From NCBI GenBank assembly GCA_038380435.1, contig JAWZYU010000020.1:41324307-41388306 (forward strand): DNA of 64,000 nucleotides, given 5' to 3'. A model generated the notes under the pieces. The model saw only the letters and a program-made list of their open reading frames with translations. It did not search any database and was not told where the DNA came from. The stretch is from Ryuthela nishihirai (taxonomy: Eukaryota; Arthropoda; Arachnida; Araneae; Heptathelidae). The position numbers were made by a program, and so were the translations under genes. This document shows, one piece after another, positions 24,062-34,065 of the stretch; the first letter of the stretch is position 1; each line of letters begins with the position of its first letter.

Positions 24062-24340
24062 TTGGTTGGTTGTTTGGGGTTTTATGGCGCAACGGCAGCT
24101 AAGGCCATATTGCTCCAAACGCAAATAAAAAGGTAAAAGACATTGAACTCTCAACCAAAGTTATAAACAGCACACAAATGAGGAAAGTAACAAAAAGTGA
24201 AACAGCACAACAACAAAGAAAAACGGGTGTATAGGACCCATAAAACAATAGTCAAAACAGTAAAAAGGAAAAATATCAAAGACGAGTAAAATAGAAGGTA
24301 AAATGTAAAAATTCAAACACAGGTGTTAAAAAAGAGTCGT
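24062..24340. other. Unclassified insertion within an old SINE-A
   Basis: An A-rich segment starting with GTTTTATGGCGCAACGGC separates two parts of the SINE that are otherwise adjacent. Imperfect flanking repeats TGACACATTT and TGACATATTG are compatible with a target duplication. The right part is very rich in A (AAAACAGTAAAAAGG). It may be a SINE or a LINE 3' fragment; I cannot name the family. Confidence 0.5.
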
Positions 24341-24454
24341 GACATATTGTGACTCGAATCTGGTAACTGGAGATTATGAGACAACACAGCCCCCATTCAT
24401 ATACAAAAGAGAAACGAAATTTTTGGTACCACCAAAAAGCAAACCATAGTTTGA

Positions 24455-25110
24455 TAATTTAACCTCTGAGAGACACTTTTTTTGCACACAATGGGCTAAA
24501 TGGCCATATCATAAAGACCCTGAAGGCTCAGAGAAGTTTGGTGGAAGGGGACCCACTGGACAGCTGTTAGGAGCAGAAGGTAGCCTCTCGTCAAAGCCAT
24601 CTAGCGTGTTTTTGCATGCATACGGAACCATGGCTTAACGCCACATTCGACCGACGGCGGTCTTTCCAAGCCCATTGGTGTCTCCTACTGACCTAGGATT
24701 GGATTGGATTGTTTTACCTCTGAGCGGCACTTTTTTGTACACCATGGGCTAAATGGCCAGGCCACAAGGACCCCGAAGGCTCAAAGAAGGTTGGGGGAGG
24801 GGACCCACTGGAACAGCTGTTGGGAGACAGATGGTAGTCTCCCGTCAAGGCCATCCAGCGTGTTCTTTAACGTGCACAGGGTATGTCTCCCCCCGCACAC
24901 GGGGCCACGGCTTAACGGAGATAAATCTCAACGCTGACCCAGCTGGGACTCGAACCTGGGAACTACAGATTACGAGCCTGGCGCGCTACCGACTGAGACC
25001 CCCGCCCCCACTGACCTAGGTGAGGGTGGAGAGTTTTGCGAAGATAAGTCTCAACGCTGGCCCAGGCGGACACGAACCTAGGAACTGCAGATTACGAGGC
25101 TTAGTAGCGA
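24455..25110 (-). mobile_element. SINE-A, old copy split by a younger SINE-A
   Basis: From TAACCTCTGAGAGACAC to CTACTGACCTAGG at 24697, continuing at 25010 through GGACACGAACCTAGGAAC in the head. Host of the SINE at 24698-25009. Confidence 0.88.
24698..25009 (-). mobile_element. SINE-A with internal deletion, nested
   Basis: Both ends are present, but GGCTTAACG is joined directly to GAGATAAATCTCAACG, losing about 80 bp of core. Perfect target duplication ACTGACCTAGG at 24687-24697 and 25010-25020. Confidence 0.94.
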
Positions 25111-25502
25111 CGGTTCTATTTGAGAAAGTTTTTTTTTAAGAACTAGAATTATGATTAATTGATACCTTCGTATTAATTAATCATACAAAAGATACTGAAA
25201 GACCATGAATCATTATTTTTTTGTGCAGTCGTTTAGGGAAGGACTTCGGAGTAGAGTCCGTTTGATAGTCTCTAATTATTATAATGAAAGACAAAAAAAT
25301 TTGCCAAAATAATTCTCATTGATTTTTTGAATCGATTAGTACTGTACATTTTCGACCAAGTAAAATTTTTTTTTCTAAATTATCAGCTCGGAATTTATTA
25401 CCAGTTAATTACTATTGCTAAATTTATTTACTTCATTTAAAGAAAATAATTTTTTCATGGTTTGAAGTGTAAATATTTTAATAAGTAATCTTTTATTTAA
25501 TT
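25111..25502. other. Unassigned AT-rich sequence
   Basis: AT-rich single-copy-looking sequence preceding the 3' end of the minus-strand LINE. Nothing recognised. Confidence 0.5.
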
Positions 25503-28500
25503 CATCATCATCATCATCCTCATCCTCAAGCAGCCATGGGTTACGGAGGTCCAACCAGACCGCGCAGTTTAATTTTCCAAGCATATCTGTCCTGAGCTAC
25601 GTCTGCTGCATCCGGCCACTGTACACCAATTCTAACAAGGTCCTGTTTGACATTGTCTGCCCACCGCATCCTAGGTCTCCCCCTCCTTCTGAGGCCTCTA
25701 GGCACACTGTTCATAACCCTATTCGCCAATCTATAATTATCCATACGGGCAACATGGCCAAACCAGCGGAGTCTCTCTCTGCACAATATGCTGCTTAAAG
25801 GAGGTTGCAGACTCCTTTGCCTAACCTCATCATTAGTTACAAAGTTAAACCACCTAATAACCAAGATACTGCGTAAGCATTTAGAATCAAAAGCATCTAG
25901 TTTCCTGTTATCTTGTTTACACAGCGTCCAAGTTTCACTACCATAACTAACCCTAGAAAGAACCAAACTATTATACAGTCTAATTTTAGTGTTTAGGTGC
26001 ATACGCCTATTTCTCCACAATCTCCATAGATTCTTAAAAGTCCCGGCAGCAATACCTATTCGTCTGTTAATCTCATGCCGCACATCACCAGTATCAGTTA
26101 TGTAGCTCCCAAGGTAATTAAACTGTGACACCTGCTCAAGACTGCAACCATTCAGATTAACTGAATCACAACCTGCCTGACCAGTTTTCATCACTTTAGT
26201 TTCCTCTCTGTTTATAACCAAACCTACTGTACTACCAGTCTCATCAACATCTCGAATGAAAGAGTTCATCTCATCAACATCATTTGCCAAAAGGGCTAAA
26301 TCATCAGCATAATCTAAATCAGAAATTTTCGTATCTCCAGCCCATTTAAGGCCAAAAGCTTTCCCTTGCAGTGAATTTCGCATAACATAATCAACAACCA
26401 AACTAAAGAGAAAAGGAGACAAAATGCACCCTTGTCGAACACCAGAAGTAATGCTAAACCAATTGCTACAAGACTTACCAACTCTCACACATGACTCAGT
26501 GTTATTATAGAGAGCTTTCATTATGTTAACTAACTTGTCAGGTATACCATATGATCTCACAATCAACCACAAATTATGACGATCAACAGAGTCGAAAGCC
26601 TTTTTGAAATCAACAAAGCTAGCAAACAAAGGTTTCTGAAACTCTAAACATTTCTCAAGAATCTGCCTAAGTGAAAATATCTGATCTACACATCCCCTAC
26701 CACTTCTGAATCCACATTGCTCATCACGCAATTGCCTGTCAATCAGATTCTTAATTCTATTAAGCACAATCATGGAAAGAACTTTACCTGGAGCAGAGAT
26801 TATGCTGATACCCCTATAGTTATCACAAGAACTGCGATCACCTTTTTTGAAAATAGGGATAATAATAGCTCTGGTAAAATCTTTAGGAACCATACCTTTA
26901 TCATAAAAGTTATTAAAAATTCAGTATTCCAAATGGTAACTGAAACATTCCCAGCTCTAAGCATTTCTGTAGTAATTTCATCCACCCCTGGGGATATATG
27001 AAGTTTAAGTTTAGAAATAGCCAAACTAACTTCAGATTGTGTTATAGGGCCAACATTAAAGTCAACAATGCATCTATCATCATTGCAAACAATGGGAGTA
27101 GAATTAACCACATTGTTTAGAACATCACTGAAATGCTCAGCCCACCTAGCCATGACAGAATCCTCACCTTCTATAACCTTGCCTTGTTTATCCTTCAATC
27201 CCTGTATACCTGTTCGTTTTCTACCACACAAAACATTAACTATCTGGTACAGCTCTCTGCTGTTGTGCTGTCTAACTGCTTCCTCAGCTTTGTCGGCCAG
27301 GCCATCAAGCCAAAGATTCTTATCAGTAGCTAACTGATCCTTTACACGTTTATTAAGTTCTTTGTAATGCTTTCTATTAGGACTAGTAGGGCACTGATTA
27401 AGCACATTCCTGCAGTTCCTTCTTTCTGAAACAAGCTCAAGTGCTTTATCACTTAAATAATTCTGCCTCCTCTGCTCCTTTTTCCCTAAAAGAGTACTGT
27501 TAGTTTCCAAAAAAGCCTGTTTAAAATGGCCCCATTCTTCCTCAACTTAAGCAAACCATGACTGTCATAATGACTAAGTAATCTATCATGGTAAGCTTTA
27601 GCTATAACTGGGTCTTTCAGAGCTTCAGTATTAAAGGTAAATATTTTAACCCTAGCACAACACTTTTTAAGCTTAAGTTGCAAGACACTTTTAACAAGGT
27701 AATGGTCAGATCCAATTTCAGCTCCCCTATATGCCCTGGTGTTTCTAACAGAACTAGCCCATTTGCTGTTAATTAATATATAATCAATCATATTCCTATG
27801 CAGCCCATCAGGTGAAACCCATGTGTATTTATGTATGTCGCGGTGTTTGTAATATGTGTTAGTTATTCTGAAACCATTGAGTTTACTTACCTGTAGGAGA
27901 AGTTGCCCATTGCCATTGCAAACTACCAATACCAAAAGGGCCTATTACTCCTCCCCAAAGGTCAGAGTCGGTACCAACTTTGGCATTGAAGTCACCAAGA
28001 ACAAGGGTAATATCTCCTTTCTTGACAGAATTCAAAATATCCTGAAGTTGTCCGTAAAACCTATCCTTCTCATCCTCATCAGCATCCTCAGTGGAGGCAT
28101 AACAGCAGATAACATTCAAGTCTTTAATGCTTGTCTGAAATTTTGCTGTAAGAAACCTTTCATTAATGCACTCATATCCTAGAAGAGCATCACTAGCATG
28201 TCTGCTGAGCAGCAGACTCACGCCTTGGTGATGCTTTCCATCCTCCCTCCCTGTAAAGAGAAATTTAAAGTTATTTTTAAGTATCTCACCTTTACCTGTC
28301 CATCTGGTCTCTTGCAAGCCTAGAATATCTAGGTTATAGCGCTGGAATTCCTGCATGAGGACATCAAGAGAATAATCTCTATGTAATGTCCTCACGTTCC
28401 ACGTTCCTGCAGAGAGAAAATGATTAGTAGGATTTTTAAGGAAATTTGGTTTATTGAGATTGGTAGGGCCAACAATATCAAACAGCCCCCTGATCGCAGG

Positions 28501-29020
28501 CATGGGGCAAAGACCTGTTCCTCCTCCGCTAAAGGCTGAAGTCACCGATGCTGGTAGGAACATCAGGCACCACCTTTTCAAGTGGACGTTTTCAAGAGCC
28601 ATATGGCCTGCCTGAGACACATTACTCCAGTTTAGTTTAGGCTTGACGATGCCCAACTAGCTAAGTAAGGTTCAGGTACCTGCGAGGGCCTCTGAATAGG
28701 AGTATCCACCAGCTGATATAAGGTATCCCATGCCTCTGTTCACTTAGAGCTGGCAACCCAGAAGCAAACAGAAAACACAGCAGCAGACTCTCCCTCAACA
28801 GAGACCCACCAGTGCAGCAAGTCCAGGATCCATAATCAAACTCAAATCCATAAACAAGTCCAGTCTAGTAGGTATAAATGGTCAGCACCAGGGCCCTGTG
28901 AAGTTGACCACTCCTCAGCAGGGTTGAAAAAAAAGAAAAAAAAGAAAAAAGTGACCATAGATGACCAGATCAGTAGGTCATACTGAACTGGCAGCCCTCC
29001 CCTTCCGTTCCCTTCCAAAA
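25503..29020 (-). mobile_element. RTE-like non-LTR retrotransposon, near full length
   Basis: On the minus strand the element comprises a probable 5' untranslated region (about 28657-29020), an endonuclease/reverse-transcriptase coding region (25541-28656) and a short 3' region ending in a GAT/GAG microsatellite tail (25503-25527, read on the plus strand as CATCATCATCATCATCC). A microsatellite tail instead of poly(A) and a single endonuclease-RT ORF are characteristic of RTE-type LINEs. The exact 5' boundary is not resolved, and I could not define a target duplication. Confidence 0.8.
25541..28656 (-). pseudogene. LINE endonuclease/reverse transcriptase, broken by three frameshifts
   Basis: The protein would nick target DNA and copy the LINE RNA into the break (target-primed reverse transcription). 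The N-terminal part (27883-28656) carries the apurinic-type endonuclease motifs GTWNVRT, LGLQETRW and LVLGDFNAKVG; the GSDHYLV motif lies in the next frame (27486-27935). A linker follows (26800-27510), then the reverse transcriptase (25541-26893, 450 residues) with FVDFKKAFD (about residues 93-101), SGVRQGCILSP (150-160) and YADD (195-198), and a C-terminal RLRWFGHVARM / GRPRMRW region. Frame changes lie near 27915, 27510-27540 and 26905. All catalytic motifs are readable and the RT part is uninterrupted, so inactivation looks recent. Motif style and tail favour the RTE group; an exact clade needs a phylogeny. Confidence 0.88.
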
Positions 29021-29348
29021 GAGAATATCATATTATAACAGCATAAAAAACAAATCATTATCCTTACGTTTTGCACCATCGTGTTACAAACGATACTGAA
29101 AATTACTATTGGTATTATTTTTGTTTATCATTAAGTATATTTGTTAAAACTAGAAAGGTGCAACTGTTTAATCCACTACTCGTATTATTATGTATAAAAA
29201 CTTGAAATGTTAAAAAACAAAATAAATGCATCATTAGGGCTAGTTTAACTGGTCAGTCATTCCGTGTATTTGTAGAATATTCACAGAAAAAAAATTATTT
29301 TTTCTTTCCAGATTAAGGAAAAATCTTACCAATTTTAACCTTCGAAAG
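29021..29348. other. Unassigned AT-rich sequence
   Basis: AT-rich sequence between the LINE 5' side and an old SINE-A. No feature recognised. Confidence 0.5.
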
Positions 29349-30175
29349 CGCTGCTAGGGGGCAGGACTTGGCTCAATCAGTAGTGTATCAGACTCATAAT
29401 CTATAGATTAGAGTCACCTTTGTGATCGGATGGGGGTCGGACCCCCCTTGGAGAAAAACTCGTGCTCCGTTTTAACGATATCTGCTTTGAGATTAATCTC
29501 CGCTAACATGCACACATTGTCCTCGGTCAGAAAAGGACCCGACGAAATTGGAAAGACCGCCGTCCATCGGATGGGACCGTGACCTCATGTGCGGTAGGGC
29601 CATACTTGTGTACTCAAAGAATACGCTGGATGGCCTTTACGCGAACCTTCTATCTGTCTCCTAAGAGATGTCCAGTGGAAGCCCTTCTCTGAGACCTGGG
29701 GCGGGGGTGGCTCAGTCGGTAGCGCGCCAGGCTCGTAATCTGTAGTTCCCAGGTTCGAGTTCCAGCTGGGTCAGCGTTGAGATTTATCTCCGCAAAATTC
29801 CCCGCCTTGCCGAGGGTCAGTGGGGGACACCGATGGGCGTGGAAAGGACGCCGTCCGTCGGATGGGACGTTAAGCCGTGGCCCCGTGTGCGGGAGAGAGC
29901 CATATCATGCGCACGTTAAAGAACACGCTGGATGGCCTTGACGGGAGGCTACCATCTGTCTCCCAACAGCTGTTCCAGTGGGTCCCCTCCCCCAACCTTC
30001 TCGGAGCCTTCGGGGTCCTTGTGACCTGGCCATTTAGCCCATGGTGTGCAAAAAAGTGCCGCTCAGAGGTAAAACAACCCAACCCAACTCTGAGACCTTC
30101 GGGTCCTAATGAACTGACCGTTTTGCGCCTTGTGTGTGCAAAAGTGTCGCTCGTAAGTAAAAGAACATAAACAAT
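29349..30175 (+). mobile_element. SINE-A, old copy split by a younger SINE-A
   Basis: A diverged head (GACTTGGCTCAATCAGTAG) followed by extra sequence (about 29420-29490) not found in other copies, then core to CTCTGAGACCT at 29697. It resumes at 30088 (TTCGGGTCCTAATGAACTG) and ends near AAGTAAAAGAACAT. Confidence 0.83.
29698..30087 (+). mobile_element. SINE-A, full length, nested
   Basis: Full-length 390-bp copy in the same orientation as its host, target duplication CTCTGAGACCT at 29687-29697 and 30088-30098. Confidence 0.95.
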
Positions 30176-30954
30176 ACACTTCACAAACAATACTTTCACA
30201 AACAAGTCCCTTAATTAAACCAAAAAATTCTTTCCATGTTAGACGCTGCTCTTTCGAAAGCCGATATGTTTTTTATTTTATGAAAAAATATTGTGAAGGA
30301 ACACAGAAATAAAATATTCTGCTTAAAGCAAATATTTTCAAGTTGTTTTAGAAAAACATATTCTTCTTAGCGAAAGTTTTCAAACTAATTGAAGGGTAAA
30401 CATCCTAAGGTTAGGCTGTTGTTAAAGAGTAGATGCTACTTAAACCAACACTGATTTTTTTTCTCTTTTACGTTTTAAGTGATCTCGTAAAGAATGACGT
30501 GGGACACCCACAGTCGAATCCTTTCAAGTGTTAGGGGAAAATGTTTGGGACAAAAAAAAAAAGACGAAATGCAAATCTGGGAGTATCGACAGGATAAAGG
30601 AGATCGTAAAGAAGAGAAACCATTTATTTGATCTACGAAAAAGTTTAAAAGGAAAAAACGTTATGATGCACTTAGCGAAGAAGGCGGAATCTTCGTGTCC
30701 ATCTATTCCGCAAAGCGAAAGAACGACGATGAAAATAAATAAAAAAAAAAAATCCCCTTTTGCATTACATCTTAAGACTCGCTTTCATTCTGTGTAACAT
30801 GTGAATACTTAAAAAAACGGGTTCCAGAAGCGGAAACGATGCAATTAATGAAATGAACGAAGGGGCGGGATTGCTCAGACATTTTCACTTCTTTTAGAAC
30901 CGTATTGCCGCTGAATAGATGAAAACTTAAAGAGGAAATGAAAAAAGAAATTAC
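30176..30954. other. Unassigned AT-rich sequence left of a candidate exon
   Basis: No repeat recognised. If the exon at 30955-31170 is real, this is the intron downstream of it on the minus strand, with donor GTAATTTC at 30954 reading leftward. Confidence 0.45.
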
Positions 30955-31170
30955 CTACAACGGCGATACGTAATTTTAACTCCTTTACCAGCTCTGCCTG
31001 CCATTTGCGATAGATGGGCTGCTTGAAAGAAGGATGTCGTAGCTGGCTGATAATGAGGATGGCTCTTTCTTCTGAACGGGGAAGAAAGTTGCGTACCAGG
31101 AAGATGCAATCGCTGGTTCGGTTGGAAGGAGAAAGTTCATCTGTTGATGAACTGGATTCCGAAAAAGAAT
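30955..31170 (-). CDS. Probable internal coding exon of an unrecognised host gene
   Basis: A 216-bp minus-strand segment reads open in one frame, between an acceptor (ATTTTCTCAG before 31170) preceded by pyrimidine-rich sequence and a donor (TTGTAG|GTAATTTC after 30955). Both introns fall in phase 1, consistent with the length being 72 codons. The peptide starts with an acidic serine-rich part (SFSESSSSTDELSPSN), then a denser region with CIFLVRNFLPRSEERAIL, LRHPSFKQPIYRKWQAEL and VKELKLRIAVV. Composition and hydrophobic patterning look like a folded protein, unlike other short frames in the window. I do not recognise the family. Flanking exons are not visible in the 64 kb, so the gene would have long, repeat-filled introns. 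Confidence 0.6.
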
Positions 31171-31331
31171 CTGAGAAAATGTAGTTCAGAACTTTCAGTT
31201 GAAGGGAAGTGCTAAAGATTAACCGTAAATCATTTTTTTAAAGGAGGAAATTAACCTTAAACGTAGTTGTGGTAGTTTATTTTCGGTTCATAGGTGATAA
31301 TGAATATAGACTAGTGAACCAAGTATCTGTG

Positions 31332-31629
31332 CATCTCCGCAAAATTCCCCGCCCTGTCCACGGTCAGTAGGGACACCGATGGACTTGGAAAGGCCGCCGT
31401 CCGTCGGATGGGACGTTAAGACGTGGCCCCGTGTATGGGAGAGCCATACCCTGTGCACGTTAAAGAACACGCTGGATGGCCTTGACGGGAGGCTACCATC
31501 TGTCTCCCAACAGCTGTTCCAGTGGGTCCCCTCCCCCAACCTTCTCTGAGCCTTCGGGGTCCATGTGACCTGGTCATTTAGCCCATGGTGTGCAAAAAAG
31601 TGCCGCTCAGAGGTAAAACAACCCAACCC
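31332..31629 (+). mobile_element. SINE-A, 5'-truncated
   Basis: Starts at CTCCGCAAAATTCCCCGCCC and ends AACAACCCAACCC. Target duplication AAGTATCTGTG at 31321-31331 and 31630-31640. Confidence 0.93.
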
Positions 31630-31669
31630 AAGTATCTGTGATGAGAGTAGGGAAATGATTGGGTGAATT

Positions 31670-32060
31670 GTTTTTTTTTTCCTCTTAACGGAGCTTTTTT
31701 TTTTTGTACATTATGGGCTAAATGGACAATGTCACAAGGAACCCGAGGGCTCAGAGAAGTCTGGAGAAAGAAGACCGGCTTAACAGCTGTTAACAGGCAG
31801 ATGTAAAGTTGCTGTCAAGGTCATTCAGCGTGTTCTTTAAAGTGTAGAGGGCATAAAAACCGCTTTTGCACACACTGCCAAGGTTTAAAGTCTCATCTGA
31901 AGGACGGGAACTTTCCAAGTCCATCGACGTCCCCTTTCTGACGGTGGGCAGGGTTGGGTTTGCGAAAAAGGAGGTTGTCAGAGAAGGTTGGGGGAAAGGG
32001 ATCCACTGGACAGCTGTTAAGAGACAGATGGAATCTTCCCATCAAGGTCATCCATCCTGA
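31670..32060 (-). mobile_element. SINE-A, old copy plus a second partial segment
   Basis: A diverged minus-strand copy runs from a T-rich 3' end to GTGGGCAGGGTTGGGTTTGCG (31978). It is followed directly by another core fragment (CAGAGAAGGTTGGGGGAAAGG to AAGGTCATCCATCC, about 31979-32058) in the same orientation. Either two insertions or a partial internal duplication. Confidence 0.7.
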
Positions 32061-32445
32061 AAAAGTTAGCTTTCTTTGAATTAAACGGGATAAAATAACA
32101 GCTTCAGGTATGCCAGACATTTAATTTAAAACATGACATAGAGTTTGTGTGATTCGCAAAAGTGTCGATTAAAGTGACTCTTGGTGTTCGTTGGCTTGAT
32201 TATTATTGTCGTTATTCATTTTTTTATTTTGATTCTTATATTGATTAACTTGCATTAATTGCTACTTTCCGATTCTGTTGTTATTTCGTACAAAAGTATA
32301 GCTCAACATTCGATCTTCCAGAATGGCGTATTTTCCCAAACCAACAGCGATCATTTTCAGTTAGGAGAAAATTTCGAATCTCAATTATAAGTCTGGAGCG
32401 CTACGAATGGTGTTTTTCTCGCTTCCCTAAAATCTTAGCACAAGT
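32061..32445. other. Unassigned sequence
   Basis: AT-rich single-copy-looking sequence; no feature recognised. Confidence 0.5.
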
Positions 32446-33003
32446 TTGGGTTGTTTTACTTCTGAGCGGCACTTTTTTTTTTACATAAAATGGGCTAAAC
32501 GGCCCCATAACAAGGACCCAAAGGGTAAACAGAAGGTTGGAGGAAAGGATCCACTAGACAACTGTTAAGAGACAGATGGAATCCTCCCGTCAGTGTCACC
32601 CAGCATGTTTTTAATATGCACAGAGTATGGCTCTTTCGCACAAGGGGTGGCAGCTTAACGTCCCATTCGATAGACAGCCTTTCGGAGTCCTCTTTCTGAC
32701 TTAGAGGAGGGTGGAGTTTAAAATAAAAATAAATACCCCATCAAGCAGCTGCTTGCCACAGAGCTCTGACAGGAGCCTGTCAGTTTACATGCCATAGTAG
32801 AAGGTCTGAGAGGACGGAAGAACCTCAGCAGTAAAACGACACAAACAGCCATGCCTTATCCGGGGCTCGAACCAAAGTCCCTTGGATCAAGTAGCCAAAC
32901 GCGCTAACCACTCGGCCACGTACGTGAGACAAATCTCAACCACAGGTCGGATAGTTTGACTGCAGATTACGAACTTGGCAGGCTACCGAGTGATCCATTT
33001 GTA
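32446..33003 (-). mobile_element. SINE-A, old copy split by a SINE-B
   Basis: Runs from TTGGGTTGTTTTACTTCTG to GGGTGGAGTTT near 32719, then continues at about 32925 with GTGAGACAAATCTCAACC and a degenerate head (ACGAACTTGGCAGGCTACC). The SINE-B at 32721-32924 sits between. Confidence 0.8.
32721..32924 (-). mobile_element. SINE-B, near full length, nested in SINE-A
   Basis: On the minus strand: tRNA-like head (GGCCGAGTGGTTAGCGCG, GGGACTTTGGTTCGAGCCC), the ATGGCTGTTTGTG segment, TCCTCTCAGACCTTCTACT-like body, CTGACAGGCTCCTGTCAG, AAGCAGCTGCTTGATGGGG and an A/T-rich tail (TATTTATTTTTATTTTA). It shares this architecture with 39808-40010. Confidence 0.85.
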
Positions 33004-33212
33004 TCTAACACAAGGTCGGTGAAGGAGATCTATTAGGAAAATTGTTTCTGTGGTCAGATACAAGCTTTGAACAATGGCTAAACTTGCTCAACCAAGTATA
33101 CAGTACATAACTCTTATTTGCAAAGTATCATAACATAATCTGATGTATTTTGTTCGAGTTCCCACTGTTCCTGCTTCGAAACTTTTTTTTCAATAAATTC
33201 TATTGTTTGGAG

Positions 33213-33421
33213 CAGGGGTTCTCAACGTGGGGTACGCGGTAAAAATTTTTGGGGTACGCCGTGAGAGCTCAAAAGTCTCTAGATCTAGTAACAAAGATGT
33301 TAAGTTGGCATTATTTCACTATAACTATAGTTTTATCTATGTCTATATATATATAAGAGGTACGCCAATTACATACACATTTCAAGAGGGTACGTGAAGC
33401 AAAAAAGGTTGAGAACCACTG
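33213..33421. mobile_element. Non-autonomous hAT element, 209 bp
   Basis: Ends CAGGGGTTCTCAACGTGG and GGTTGAGAACCACTG are hAT-type terminal inverted repeats. Perfect 8-bp target duplication GTTTGGAG at 33205-33212 and 33422-33429. The same family occurs at 43033-43542, there enlarged by a SINE. Confidence 0.95.
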
Positions 33422-33478
33422 GTTTGGAGGATAGGTATTCGTTAAAAAATTGAAACGTTTTAAGTGTACGAACTGTGC

Positions 33479-34065
33479 TGATGGCCGAATGGTTAGTGTG
33501 CGTGTCAAAAGAATCTGCTTCGAACTCCAGATAAGACATGAATGTTTCTTTTCTTGTGGTGTTCTTTCATTGAGGTCTCGCCTTCCTCATACGTCTTCTC
33601 TATGGCGTATTTTGGGGCGGGGGTGGCTCAGTCGGTAGCGCGCCAGGCTCGTAACCTGTAGTTCGCAGGTTCGAGTCCCAGCTGGATCAGCGTTGAGATT
33701 TATCTCCGCAAAAATTCCCCGCCCTGCCCACGGTCAGTAGGGGACACCGATGGGCTTGGAAAGGCCGCCGTCCGTCGGATGGGACGTTAAGCCGTGGCCT
33801 CGTGTGTGGGAGAGCCATACCCTGTGCACGTTAAAGAACACGCTGGATGGCCTTGACGGGAGGCTACCATCTGTCTCCCAACAGATGTTCCAGTGAGTCC
33901 CTTCCCCCAACCTTCTCTGAGCCTTCGGGGTACATGTGACCTGGCCATTTAGCCCATGGTGTGCAAAAAAGTGCCGCTCAGAGGTAAAACAACCCAACTC
34001 TATGGCGTATTTTACTGACGGGCTCCTGTTAGAGCTCTGTGGGAAGCAGTAATAAATTTTTTAAT
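33479..34065 (+). mobile_element. SINE-B, split by a young SINE-A
   Basis: Head CTGATGGCCGAATGGTTAGT and GCTTCGAACTCC, then ATGAATGTTTCTTTTC. After the SINE-A insertion the body continues with ACTGACGGGCTCCTGTTAG and GGGAAGCAGTAATAAATTT. Confidence 0.8.
33614..33997 (+). mobile_element. SINE-A, full length, nested in SINE-B
   Basis: Complete copy with a 16-bp perfect target duplication CTCTATGGCGTATTTT at 33598-33613 and 33998-34013, the longest in the window. Confidence 0.96.

Larger units (their letters stand above)
23420..24395 (-). mobile_element. SINE-A, old copy with two later insertions
   Basis: Its core begins at about 23425 (AGCCTCTCCCATGAAGGCC), is interrupted at 23568-23958 by a young SINE-A, resumes (GATAGCCGACGGACATCGG), is interrupted again at about 24062-24340 by an unrelated segment, and ends in a degenerate head (GTGACTCGAATCTGGTAAC). 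The 3' part is missing. Confidence 0.8.

Noticed and set aside
29420..29490. Possible separate insertion inside the old SINE-A at 29349
   Set aside because: Too short and diverged to define ends or a target duplication, so left as part of the host SINE.
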